Below are positions 24,621 to 35,100 of a stretch of 64,000 bases of DNA, piece after piece (position 1 is the first letter of the stretch; every line of letters starts with the position of its first letter). Both the position numbers and the translations under genes were made by a program. The notes beneath the pieces are model-generated. The model was not told where the DNA came from, did not search any database, and was given only the letters and a program-made list of their open reading frames with translations. This DNA is from Zygaena filipendulae (lineage: Eukaryota; Arthropoda; Insecta; Lepidoptera; Zygaenidae): the NCBI GenBank assembly GCA_907165275.2, contig OU015665.1, forward strand, positions 930,001 through 994,000, given 5' to 3'.

Positions 24621-26192
24621 CACTCGAGAGCAATGAATTAGGGTCAGGTAAAGATATCTCAATAACTCAAAAACTAAAAATGCTAGCTTAATGAAATAAA
24701 TTGTGTTTGATAGACAATTAAATGTTCCTTGAATTAAAGTAATAAAATTTATCAGTTACTGTAAAGCTATGCCATAAAAATGACAAAATACAAAAAATGG
24801 TACTTTTGTAAATCGAACTAAACATTTTCTTCTTCGGTTTTTACTTTTGTTTCTAGTCTCTCATATAAAAAGGTGTATAAAAAGCGTTTCTGATGTTAAA
24901 TATTCATTATTAAAGCTGCAATAATGTCGCTTACACCTGAAGGATGCACCAGAATTCTCACAATGCTGGAAAACGGCCGGAGTCAGCGTGATCCAGCAAG
25001 GACAGTTGGTGTGTCGCTGTCAACTGCACAAAAAGTTCTCCGGCGTTACGAGGAAATCGGCTCAAACCTACGCACTCCAGGAAAAGGTAGAGCCAGACGT
25101 ACCACAGCACGAGAAGATCGGTAGTTGGTCAACACAATGCTTCGAAACCGCTTTCTTACAGGAACTGAACTTACACATCAGTTCCAACGCCGCGGAGGAA
25201 GTAATCCAAGTGCATGTCTGTAAGACGACGACTTGCTGACGCAAATTTAAAACCATGAAGATCTGCAAACGGCCATAAATTGGAGCGAGAACATCGTATT
25301 TCGATATTTTAGATATGCTCGAAATCACTTAAATTGGAGTGTTGAAGATTGGTCAAGAATTGGTTCTCAGATGAATCAAGGTTTATGCTCTATAAGCATG
25401 ATGGAAGAACGAGAGTGTATATAAGACCAAGGGAGCGATTCAAGCAAGCCTGCATCGAAGAGACTGGCCTATGGTGGTGGATCGTTAATTGTATGGGCCG
25501 GAATTTCTTCAGGGAGCCGCAGAGAGCTAGTGCTTATAGAAAACGGCTCTATAACTAGTGGAAGATACGTGGAAGAAATCCTAAACGAATAAGTTAGAAT
25601 ATGTTAGTCCATTTATGATCAATTTGGAAGAGGATGCTATCTTCATGCATGACAATGCCCGGCCTCATACTGGTAGAATTGTGATTGAGTAGCTTCAAGA
25701 AGTTAACATTAACTGTATGGAGTGGCCACCACGCAGCCCAGACCTGAATCCGATCGAGCATGCTTGTGACGAGCTCGGAAGATGTGTGAGGCGTCGAAAC
25801 CTTTCCCCAATCACGCTCAAAGTCGCTCTCGTAAAGGAATGCGAGAATATTCCCCAACATCGTTTAAGAAACTTGGTGTACAGCATGGCAAACCGCAATA
25901 CCGCAGCGATGAGAGCACTTGGAGGTAATACAAAGTACTAAAACACGAGAAATTTAAAAGTAATAAAAAAAAAACAATTATTTTTATATTGTTGATATAA
26001 GTTGAGAAAGGGTATTTTTTTGTTATTTTAATTTTTTATGAATAAAATACAAAGTGGCTTATACATTTTATTACTTTCATTTACGGAACATTAAATTGTC
26101 TATCAAACACAATTTATTTCATTAAGCTAGCGTTCTTAGTTTTTGAGTTATTCAGATATCTTTACCTGACCCTAATTCATTGCTCTCGAGTG
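24621..26192 (+). mobile_element. Tc1/mariner transposon with ~109-bp terminal repeats
   Basis: The left end CACTCGAGAGCAATGAATTA... (24621-24729) is repeated in reverse at 26084-26192 with about five differences, unusually long for a Tc1 element. TA flanks both ends (24619-24620 and 26193-26194). The interior is a heavily mutated transposase on the plus strand. Length 1572 bp. Confidence 0.92.
24924..25941 (+). pseudogene. Tc1-family transposase pseudogene, several breaks
   Basis: Starts at ATG 24924 (MSLTPEGCTRILTMLENGRS) with a helix-turn-helix region and the basic linker GKGRARRTTAREDR, where a TAG stops the frame at 25122. The rest is scattered over three frames: NTMLRNRFLTGTELTHQFQRR from about 25132, WFSDESRFMLYKHDGRTRVY at about 25361 (first catalytic Asp), HDNARPHTGRIVIE at about 25647 with a TAG right after, then WPPRSPDLNPIEHACDELG with the Glu 34 residues after the second Asp, and a C-terminus ending ...RALGGNTKY at 25938. 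At least four stops or frameshifts; not functional. The catalytic pattern DD34E marks it as Tc1-type, but its ends and N-terminus differ from the 18243 element, so it is a separate family. Confidence 0.9.
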
Positions 26193-26194
26193 TA

Positions 26195-26678
26195 TACGAG
26201 TATATATGACCACAAGGCTCCGTGAAAAATGCTTGTAATATTTTATGGCTAGGAATGTTATTCAATGTCAGATTATTGAAGACTGTTAGTGTTTTATTGG
26301 AAGTGGTTTACGAGGGCCTTCCAGAAGTTTTATTAGTGCCGCACGTTCGAATCAGATTAATATTTTTTGTGTATCCAAAGTGTTTCGTGCGGCACGGCGT
26401 GTAGAGTTGGGACTCCACGCGTTATTCGCGGACGCGGGCCCAAAGCCGCCTCATCACACTTCTCGCAAAGAAAACGAACAACGTCTGGGTTATTGCCGAA
26501 CGTCCAATTTTAATGTATACCTATTTCGCCGATTTCTTTTGCGAGAACACGCAATATAAATCCGAGAGAAGCACACGACGCTTATGTTGTTACAAAACTG
26601 CTTTGTCGCAGATTTAATATGACACTTAGTACTTACAGCTGCAATAAAATAGATCTTTTAAATTATACTGTACCACTC
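26195..26678. other. Unassigned spacer of ~480 bp
   Basis: A 60-codon frame at 26222 has no motif. 26400-26450 is GC-rich. Nothing else seen. Confidence 0.4.
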
Positions 26679-26681
26679 TAC

Positions 26682-27096
26682 GGCCCATATTCCAGAAGGT
26701 GACTCAGATCTCGTTTTACTTGAGATTAGTTTTAAGCTCAAATCTTAACTCAAGCGTACATCTTATTATAGAATGCGTTTTAAGTTCAAATTACTTGAAA
26801 CTAGTCTTGAGTAGGGATTCTGAACTCTGATTGGTTCTAATCAGTTGAAACTAGTCTAGAGTAGAGATTTTGAGCTCTGATTGGTTGACTGGTCTTGACA
26901 TGACAGACGTAAACAAAGATCAAATCTGTGCTTGAGTATAGATTTGTACTCAAGCGTCGTTCTAGAATAAGGAAATAACTCAGTTGATTGTTGATTGATG
27001 AATCTCGTTTCAAGTAAGGTTCTAAAATTAAAGCTTTACTTGAAATTAGTTTTAAATGTAGATTCATGACTTGAGTAACCTTTTGGAATACGGACC
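26682..27096. mobile_element. 415-bp MITE with TAC target duplication
   Basis: Ends GGCCCATATTCCAGAAGGTG and reverse complement GGTCCGTATTCCAAAAGGTT are inverted repeats. TAC sits outside both (26679-26681, 27097-27099), suggesting a 3-bp target duplication. The interior repeats GATTTTGAGCTCTGATTGGTT-like and ACTTGAAACTAGTCTTGAGTA-like words in both orientations, so the element is built of short inverted and direct repeats. No transposase. Confidence 0.75.
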
Positions 27097-27099
27097 TAC

Positions 27100-28397
27100 A
27101 TGACGGTCGTATCGTAAGACGCGAGTAATGCGAACGTTGTCATAGCGAAACATAGGATTCAAAGGCAATAAAGCCATAATAGGACGATAGCGAATGTTAG
27201 TTATGTGTTTCCTGTTATATTTTCTGGTAACTTCATATAAGATACATTGGTCTTTAATTCCGTTCGTCTCCAAAGTGCTCTTGTTCGGAACGGCTCTCGG
27301 ACAAAGTGCACTTTTATGCGTGCGGCGACAGGACAATGGGTAATGTGGTAAATGTGGTAAATGTGGACAATGGTATTCACGTCCCGCAGCGCGACTACTC
27401 TTGTTCGTATAATACACCCTATCTTCCTTTTACACACTTATATGGGAGGAAACCATTTTGTTTTTCTCGCTCCAATATTGAGAACTTGTGTATCGAGGCG
27501 AGATATTCGACTGCAGAATTCGAGTGTTAATTAAGATTCTTTTTGTTATTTAGAGAGAAAAAAACAAAAAAAAAAACAAAACTTATTTTAAAAACGTACG
27601 ATTTTAATGATATTCGGTCTAATGTAAATTTGCGCAATAAATTAACGTTCTCGAGCTAATGGCAATAATTAAGGTGTGGCTAGTTGTAATAATGTCGTAT
27701 AATATTATGCCTGGTGTTACGAGCGGCCGACGGACATCTCTGGAATCCTGTTACAAACGGGCCCGGCTCCAGCAAATGGTGGCGAATGGTCGGAGATAGG
27801 CAAAACATTTTATTACCCGCTAACGTAATGACAAACTGCCCGAAGCGGATTCTAGATTTATACTTCATTCAGGAAACGTGAACGAAGGTGAAAATTATAA
27901 AGAAGTATAACTCCATTCATGGATCGAAGTGGAACCGGTTCGTGAGAGAGCTCTGTCCATTAGCGGTCGATGGTAATAATAATAACTTTGCTAAAGAGAC
28001 ACTTATATACAAGGAAACACCTAAAAATATTATGTAGCCCTAAAATTAACCACAACAACTGACTCAATTGGCGTCCTTTATTGACAGAGGCCCCTCCCCT
28101 AATGGATTAAATTAGATGGTAATTGAATGATCGCCGGAAACAAATCGTGAGCGCAGCAGGGTGGTTGTATCCATCATCGTTTGCTGGAGACAATTTCAAT
28201 TGATGACTGAAGACATTTAAATTGGTAACGTCTGGGTAGGTGGCTCGAGATGCAGATAGACTATTTGATTCAATCATCGAACGGGTGACCTCATAGTTAG
28301 AGCCAATGAATGTCTAGCCTCCAGGCATTGTTAGGAATTTATTTCGTTCACAATAGATAAAGTGATAATGCAAACATCTAATATACCTTACACAATA
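27100..28397. other. 1.3 kb without recognisable gene; possible regulatory DNA
   Basis: Frames on both strands (27064-27530) are chance overlaps. 27640-27990 and 28060-28280 are repeat-poor with homeodomain-type words (CTAATGGATTAAATTAG, GGTAATTGAATGATCG, AATTAAGGTGTGG). Possible enhancers; inference only. Confidence 0.35.
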
Positions 28398-28682
28398 GGC
28401 TATTGGACTATTTGTTTATTTTTATCCCGTCCTGTAGATTAAAAAAAATTTTAGACACGTATTTTTTCTTTACGTAAGCAAAAAATAACGGAGATACACG
28501 TCACACATTGTACGTTGAGTCGAAATGTCGCGTGACGTCACAAACAGGTGCAGTTTTTACCTGCATATGACGTTCCGAGCCCCCACTTCCAAACTTTAAT
28601 GCGGTTTATCTAAGTATATTTTCATTAATTTAAAAAAGCAAAATATACGTGTCTTTTATTATTTATTTAAATTCAATTAGCC
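28398..28682. mobile_element. MITE with CRE-like palindrome
   Basis: Flanked by TA on both sides. Ends GGCTATTGGACTATTTG and ...AATTCAATTAGCC. Carries the family body (TCCTGTAGATTAAAAAAA, GACACGTATTTTTTC, AAAAATAACGGAGATAC) and one CGTGACGTCACA. Diverged from the 35448 and 38651 copies. Confidence 0.72.
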
Positions 28683-28684
28683 TA

Positions 28685-30207
28685 TTCAAATCGCGTTTCC
28701 GATTTCAAAAGTAACTTCTTTACATTATCTTTGTAATCTTGCAGCGTCTCTGCGTGCAAATACACCCAATAAAATAAGTTTTAATACTTTTTTTTATCTT
28801 GTGATCTTTATTCAATCATAACGAAAATGGTTAACGCTAAAAAACCACCGTAGATTCACAAGCGTGCAATAAAAATTGGTTATAAAACTTGGTGCCCGTA
28901 GCGATAGCAATAAAATAACATATAAAAAATAAAGACTGAAAGTTACCGAGCTGCAGCGTACTCAGGTCTACGACAACATTTAATTCTTATCGCCTATAAG
29001 CGAATCATGTTTAACTTTTATTGTCAATCAATATTATTAATTGATCATTTCTCTAATAAAAATAATGCTATTAAACGGCTAAATATAAAATTTTATGAAC
29101 ATATTAGACAATTTTAATAGGTTTATAAGAAAGTAATATGCCAGTGATGAAACTTCCTAAATTAACTATAAAATATAAATTATACATACTAATATTATTA
29201 GGGAAAGCCAAAGGGAATAATATAATCACTGCGTTTGAAGTCACTCTGAGTTCCGACGCTTGAATTACCAATTGGTACAAACAATTTAACAGGTTTGCGT
29301 AAAATCTTTACTAGTCAAAAAAGTTGTGTCAGAGCAGAGATACAAACTTAAGTTATTTTAATACTTCCATGACACTTCTCTTAAGACGCCTTTTTACGCT
29401 TTACCACAAATAAAAAGTGAGTGATATCACCCTAAATAAAGCATCAATGCCAAGGAATTTAAAAGTCATTTCACTTTTTTTTAAATATCGATCTAATATA
29501 ATCAATGATGAACGAATAAAAATCTTAGGTGGTTCTATAATAAAAAATCAAATTGCTCAGAAATTGATATCGAATATCCCGAAAGTATATACTCCAGAAA
29601 TACGTAAACATCCTCCATCACGCCAACAAAGAAGTATCCACTTTATATGATTGAACAGTGAGAAAGTTACTTAAAAGAGAATAACTGCAAAGTTCCTCTT
29701 AATCGAAGGCTAATTACGAAACGAATTTACGAAGCTGGCAGTAGCCTCAATACAAAATGCTATTTTAGCAAGTCTCAAAGGTCAGACTATATTAACATCA
29801 TACAGATTTAATTATCAACACAGAAACTTTTCAAATTATAATGTTATTCATTGATTGAGCCAAACCCGTTAACGGTATAGATTTTATTATTTTATTCATC
29901 AATAAAATTGTAATAATAGTCGAAATCACCGCGAATTCACAATATCGATGAAAGGCAATCAAGTTGAAACAAGTCCATGGAGTGATTGACTGTGTGAAAA
30001 CTAGATTACGATCGGAACGTCATCCGATACAGAGGATATTGGACATGGGAAACGGCCGTTGCCAAATTATACATCAAGATGTTAACTGTTCTAAAATAAG
30101 ATTTCCGGCGAAACACGTTTCGGTGAGCGACAGCCGACGAAACGGAACAACGGTCACGGAAATGTACACGGGACAGATTCACAATGAAGATCTACGAGAT
30201 GCGATAT
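28685..30207. other. 1.5 kb without recognisable gene
   Basis: Very AT-rich to about 29950. The 85-codon frame at 29964-30221 sits in less AT-rich DNA directly beside the next transposon, but it shows no family motif and runs into the transposon end, so I do not call it a gene. Confidence 0.4.
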
Positions 30208-31003
30208 CGTCGCTTAGGTAACAATACCGCTCAAGTAAAATTTGACAAGTTTTCAGGAGAGACAAAAAACTGATTAATATCTTTGAAATACTTCATACAT
30301 GTGTACCGAATACATAGATAGTTATATATTAGGTTCAATTATAATGCTATAAGTAAAAATAGGTGTTTTTAATACTGTATAAGTATAAAATTGACTTAAG
30401 CGGTATTACTTCAACAAAAGAAAGATTTCTGCGGTATTTTAACTTTTTATTTATTTAATTAAGTAGGTATAATATTAGAAAATATGACACTGCTTTTAGT
30501 TTATATGTTATCGAGTTTCAACAAAATATAGTACCTACTTACTCTAACAAATTTTAATAAATAATATTAATTACTATGGAGTAATATCACATAAGTAAGT
30601 AGTTTTGGTAATCATCTAGTTTCTCAGTATAGTAAATGTAGTGAAAATATTAAAAAAAATTCAATTCTATCAAGAAAAACTTTATAAACTTAAAAAATAT
30701 AGTTTTTATAAAAACTAAAAAACGTAACTCGAATAACACGTTTCATTATCAATGGTAACGTTGCATTGGTTCCTACGAAAAACTTAAAGAAAATATTATC
30801 ATAATTGTTTCTGTTTCTAATTGTTATTAATTATCAGCCTTAATCATCTTCTAATTAGGTCACAGTATAAAGTCAAACTTTAAATGGTGTGTCATTGTAT
30901 GGCAGTTAGATGGTGACACCGCTTTTAAGTCTTGCAGGTCTTTGTAATTTTGCTGAGAAATGGATAGTTTCGTATCGTATAAGAACACTAAAAGGGCATC
31001 ACA

Positions 31004-31714
31004 TCATTGCTCAATTTTAGTGGATTGGAGAGTTGATATCTCACCCACAGCGATCACTTCATCTAGTTGGGGGCTTGATTGCTCACCAACCGTGACATCA
31101 GTAGAGTCAGTACACTGTACAGGTACACAGGGAATAGCATCTACGATTGTATTTAAATTGACTTGATGATTTGAGTTTCTAATAACTGTATCAGTGTCTG
31201 TCAATAATATATTACTGGCTGAGGAAATATCAGGTAAAAGTTCATGCGTTGGAATGTCCATTACTGAATTATTACTTATGTCCGTAAAATTAAATGAAGA
31301 ATTCTCGATCATTTCTATAAATTTTAAGTTGTCAATGTTTGCGTTATTCTCCTTTTCCTTGATTTCGTTAAGGTCTATTTTATCTTGAAATAATATAATA
31401 TCCTTGCTGCTGAATGTAATTGTATCAGCTTCTGCAATTTTTTCGTTGTCTAAGCTGGCAGGTTCAACATCGATACTACCATCTGCTTGATTTAAGTCCT
31501 CCATAATAGTTTCTTCAGTTGAATCAGAAATAAAATCAATTGATTTGGGATAATATAGTCTATTATATTTTTTTGTTTTTACGTGTGCCAGTATTTCGCT
31601 ATTTTTCCTTTTCAACATATTTTTTTGTGCCAATGACCCTTCCCGTCTTTTTTTTAAGTCAAGTAAAGTCGTAACTTTAACCTGACCCTCCATGTGTTTT
31701 TCCTCTTCATTCAT
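31004..31714 (-). CDS. Unknown acidic 236-residue protein of the transposon
   Basis: An intact frame from ATG 31714 to TGA at 31004, the longest open frame in the window. The N-terminus is basic (KKRREGSLAQKNMLKRKNSE, then HVKTKKYNR), possibly a nuclear signal. Residues from about 60 on are rich in Asp, Glu, Ser, Thr and Asn, with no hydrophobic segment, so the protein is probably soluble and largely unstructured. I recognise no DDE catalytic motif, zinc finger or BED domain. It could be an accessory protein, the first exon of a longer transposase whose remainder was lost by internal deletion, or a captured gene. A plausible 5' exon and intron lie upstream (separate entry), and an AATAAA on the minus strand is present near 30446-30452. 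A short upstream frame (ATG at 31731) stops at a TGA that overlaps this ATG. Confidence 0.55.
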   Translation of the reverse strand: MNEEEKHMEGQVKVTTLLDLKKRREGSLAQKNMLKRKNSEILAHVKTKKYNRLYYPKSIDFISDSTEETIMEDLNQADGSIDVEPASLDNEKIAEADTITFSSKDIILFQDKIDLNEIKEKENNANIDNLKFIEMIENSSFNFTDISNNSVMDIPTHELLPDISSASNILLTDTDTVIRNSNHQVNLNTIVDAIPCVPVQCTDSTDVTVGEQSSPQLDEVIAVGEISTLQSTKIEQ

Positions 31715-31756
31715 GCCGCAAGCGGTATCATCAGGCTACTCGGTAATTTTTGAAAG

Positions 31757-32047
31757 CTGAAAAAAAGTAACTTATATAATATTTATTACCAAATGTAAAT
31801 GGATATATATAAATTCGGTTGAAAGTCTAAAAAAACATATTATTATTGCTTTTTTATGCATAAAAGAGTAAGTTGTATAATAAAAACTACACAATGAAAG
31901 TTTGTTTAATACCGCACAAGTCTCATTACATCATGAATATTAGGTACACTGAAAACCGCCGATGTATTAAAGTATAATAATTTCTCCAAAATAACAGTAA
32001 GTACACTTTACTATATTACAACTAAATGAAAAATCGAATTGGCTTAC
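31757..32047 (-). other. Probable intron upstream of the transposon gene
   Basis: On the minus strand ACCACAAAG|GTAAGCC at 32048/32047 is a good donor, and TACTTTTTTTCAG|CTTTC at 31757/31756 is a good acceptor with a pyrimidine tract. Removing it joins a non-coding exon (from perhaps 32150 to 32048) to the exon that carries the 236-codon frame. Predicted from consensus only. Confidence 0.5.
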
Positions 32048-32363
32048 CTTTGTGGTGAATCAGAAGTGTTTGTCTCTCCAATAAAACCGTAATTAATAAA
32101 TAAAAAACAGTGAATTTGCTGCGCGGTCACCTATCAACACGAAAAACTATGGCGAACTTGGGCAAACTGACGACTTAGGCGGTTGTGACACAAAAAACGA
32201 CTTGCGCGGTGCCAGAACTACCTAAATAACGCGCTGCGATTGGATAATTTTAATTTTTTTCGGACATCATTCGATGCACGCCGACAAGACCTATCCAACG
32301 AGGTATAAAACGTCACATGTCCAATTTTCGACTTACGCGGTATTGTTACCTAAGCGACGATAT

Positions 32364-32952
32364 GTCTTTCAGATAAGTGCGCCGATCTTATCTCTCGGGG
32401 TACACGCTGTGCGACTATAGATACAAAATTACAAATCGCCATGAGCACTAGAGAAACGAGTGCGTGTGTACGCACGCAAGTACTGGAACTTTTTGTGTCA
32501 CAAACGAGCGCCGCCAGCTGTCAACAATCAAACAAATTTGTTTAATCGAAAACATGCGAAAAAGTTTCTAAATATATCATGTAACGCGTAAAATGTTATG
32601 AATTTTTTCCCTATTTATTTATTTTATTTAAGTACACAAAACAGATTGTAGTCATTACCTTTTTTACTTAAGTTATAGTTATAGTTATGTACCTAGAAAG
32701 ACTAAAAATATCAAGCAAAGTATTATTTAAATTTATTTCGATATTAATGGATCTTAGAAACAACAGAGGTACAATCGGTTGGCGCCCTAGGAAAACTCAC
32801 TCTAAAAATGGCTTTTGAGACAATAACCTTGCATGTGTAATGAATAATGATGTTAGAAATGTTAGAAATGTACATAGATTAAGAAAAAACAAAAGCAACG
32901 TATCAAAATAATTAGAGTGATAAAATACAATATAGGTATTGTGAACACTCAA
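32364..32952. other. Unassigned spacer of ~590 bp
   Basis: No gene or repeat recognised. 32380-32520 is less AT-rich; the rest is AT-rich. Confidence 0.4.
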
Positions 32953-33204
32953 TCCTAAATGCGAATTTGAGTTTGTTTGTTAGTTACGCTTTCAAGCCTT
33001 AGCGGCTTAACCGGTCATCCATGAAATTTTCTATACCTACATGTTCAGGGGTACAGAAAAGGACACAGGGTAATTTTTACTCCGGAATCCCCACACTTTA
33101 GTGTACATGTTGTCGTAGATACAGAAGGACATGGGATACTTTATTTCCCGGACTCGCGGCGGGAATTCTAAGTAACGCGAGTGAAACAGCGGTGAAACAG
33201 CTAG
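32953..33204 (+). mobile_element. Non-autonomous Helitron with duplicated 3' block
   Basis: TCCTAAATGCGAATTTGAGT after A, ending GGTGAAACAGCTAG before T. Two GGTACAGAAAAGGACA/GATACAGAAGGACATG blocks show internal duplication. The terminal hairpin has been mutated. Confidence 0.75.
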
Positions 33205-33502
33205 TGAGGAGATAAAGTTTAATGGGGTGATCGCATCGCGGCGAGCAAACGGGCTGCGCGGGCGCACACCTCGACACTCGATACTTCGCGCCTCGGTGCG
33301 CGCTTGATTCAGACGAGATCCAACACTCGGTTACACGGTAAGCCAATCTTGTATCGGAGTCAATTAATTACACTTTACGATGTAGACGCAATTTTATTGA
33401 ACGAACACATAGTTACATATGAATACGCAGAGGAATCAGTTCAAAAATTAGATGTTAAGTCTATTAAATTGATTGCTATAGAAGCGAAAGCTTTTGTAAT
33501 AA

Positions 33503-33674
33503 TCCTTGATATTATAAATGCGAAAGTGAGTTTGTTTGTTACGCTCAACCAATCATCATGAGATATTGTTTACACGTTGTCAGAGGTACAGAGAAGAACA
33601 AAGGGTACTTTTTATCCCGGAATTCCCGCGGGAATTTCAAAATTAACGCTGATAAAACCGAGGGGAATAGCTAG
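33503..33674 (+). mobile_element. Short Helitron, first copy in tandem array
   Basis: TCCTTGATATTATAAATGCG after A; ends GGGGAATAGCTAG before T. Contains the GGTACTTTTTATCCCGGAAT block with an intact CCCGCGGGAA core. Confidence 0.8.
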
Positions 33675-33766
33675 TAGTTAACTATGAATACGCAGAGGAA
33701 TTAGTTCAAAAATTAGATGTTAAGTCCACTAAATTGATTGCTATAGAAGCGAAAGCTTTGGAATAA

Positions 33767-33938
33767 TCCTTGATATTATATATGCGAAAGTGAGTTTGTT
33801 TGTTACGCTTTCACGCGTTAGGTACTCAACCAATCATCATGAGATTTTGCTTAAACAATGTCAGAGGTACAGAGAAGAGCAAAGGTTAGTTTTTATCCCG
33901 CATAAATTAACGCAGATAAAACCGTGCGGAATAGCTAG
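33767..33938 (+). mobile_element. Short Helitron, second copy in tandem array
   Basis: TCCTTGATATTATATATGCG after A; ends GTGCGGAATAGCTAG before T. Differs from the first copy by a missing CGGAATTCCCGCGGGAA block and an extra CACGCGTTAGGTA piece, so the two have diverged since duplication. Confidence 0.8.
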
Positions 33939-34005
33939 TAGTTAACTATGAATACGCAGAGGAATCACTCCAAATTGATTGCTATAGAAGCCAGTTTTTT
34001 TTTTT

Positions 34006-34612
34006 TTTTGTAATAATTGTATCAATAACTACAAAATCCACACCTATCATAATAAAAAGTATTTACGTAAAATTCGTGCTATAATCGTTGTTGGCGCCAG
34101 GCTTCAATTAAATTCCATCGTATCGTTTTCTATTTTGATGATTTACTATTAATTTTCCATGGCGTTGACGCACAACAGTATATCACAGAACAGAGAATTA
34201 ACATTGTAAACGATCAATTCGCAAAGAGAACGTTGACCCGAGACCAGAACAATAATTCATCAAATCGGCCACTCCTCCACCCGTCAAAGCGATGTCTATA
34301 CAAAATCAATCCATCATAATATATTTACGTCTCTGGATATGCGACTTATGGAAAAAAAAAACTGTCTTTAATAATGATGTATTCACACCACATTATATCT
34401 GCAAGCGAAACCCATTTTTAAGTTTCTTATGATGAATTTCACTCTTATGTCATCAGAATTTACATAATATATATTTTTAATTCATCAGAAACCAAATGAC
34501 GATTGGTTGGGTAAATGATATCATTTATTCTGTGCTCGTTGAAGCGTTAAATTTTCTCTTAAAATTTCTTGGAATACTGGACATTGTTGTGGTGAGAACA
34601 TTGTGCTCAAGA
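34006..34612. other. Unassigned spacer of ~600 bp
   Basis: AT-rich, no gene or repeat end recognised. Confidence 0.4.
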
Positions 34613-34615
34613 TTA

Positions 34616-35097
34616 AGGTGCTCGCTCACCGCGAGCATTCGCGTGTAATGTAAAATTATACATTCTACTTTGAGCATTACATTACAATACTACCTCCCTG
34701 ACTGACGAGCATTTGCGTGTAATGTAATATTATAGATTCGACTTTGAGCAGTGGAGCGCATTGATCTTACAAGTTGTATTAAGATATTACACATTGTATC
34801 ATTACAAGGTGCGCATTGTGATGCTCGGTTCTCCTCCTTCACTGATGTATACCCGTTTTGTATCATTACAAGGTTCGCATTGTGATGCTCGGTTCTCCTC
34901 CTTCACTGATGTATACCCGTTTTGTATCATTACAAGGTTCGCATTGTGATGCTCGGTTCTCCTCCTTCACTGATGTATACCCGTTTTGTATCATTACAAG
35001 GTGTGCATTGTAATGCTCGGTTCTCCTCCTTCACTGATATAATGCTCAAATCTGTATCGTTACATTACAGGCGAATGCTCCCGGTGAGGGAGCACCT
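34616..35097. mobile_element. 482-bp MITE with TTA target duplication
   Basis: Terminal inverted repeats of about 38 bp: AGGTGCTCGCTCACCGCGAG at left, reverse complement AGGTGCTCCCTCACCGGGAG at right, both continuing CATTCGC-TGTAATGTAA. TTA flanks both ends (34613-34615, 35098-35100), which fits the 3-bp TWA duplication of PIF/Harbinger elements. Each end also contains its own small hairpin (CTCGC-TCACC-GCGAG, CTCCC-TCACC-GGGAG) whose bases have co-varied. The centre holds a 64-bp tandem repeat. No transposase. Confidence 0.8.
34793..35040 (+). repeat. 64-bp tandem repeat, ~3.9 copies
   Basis: TATCATTACAAGGT(G/T)CGCATTG starts at 34797, 34861, 34925 and 34989, exactly 64 bp apart. Each unit runs on through GATGCTCGGTTCTCCTCCTTCACTGATGTATACCCGTTTTG (given in parts: GATGCTCGGTTCTCC, TCCTTCACTGATG). 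Copies are nearly identical. Open frames here are artefacts of the repeat. Confidence 0.9.
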
Positions 35098-35100
35098 TTA

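Larger units (their letters stand above)
30208..32359 (-). mobile_element. Unclassified 2152-bp DNA transposon with subterminal repeats
   Basis: Terminal inverted repeats begin CGTCGCTTAGGTAACAATAC and continue CGC (23 bp perfect), then a partly matching AAGT and AAATTTGACA/AAATTGGACA. ATAT lies directly outside both ends (30204-30207, 32360-32363), so the target duplication is probably ATAT. Copies of GACTTANGCGGT recur inside near the ends: 30393, 32172, 32199 and 32329 on plus, 31921 and a looser one at 30918 on minus. Such subterminal repeats are typical transposase binding sites. The single gene is on the minus strand. I cannot assign a superfamily: the ends do not match Tc1, hAT, piggyBac or Harbinger rules. 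Confidence 0.85.
33414..34005 (+). repeat. Tandem duplication of flank plus Helitron
   Basis: The word ATGAATACGCAGAGGAAT followed by ...ATTGATTGCTATAGAAGC occurs at about 33420, 33687 and 33949. The first two copies are each followed by GATATTATA and a Helitron; the third is cut off by a T-run at 33995. Unit about 264 bp. Host flank and element were therefore duplicated together. Confidence 0.85.

Noticed and set aside
29964..30221. 85-codon frame just left of the 30208 transposon
   Set aside because: It ends inside the transposon's terminal repeat and has no family motif; splicing evidence is lacking. Worth a homology search but not a supported gene.
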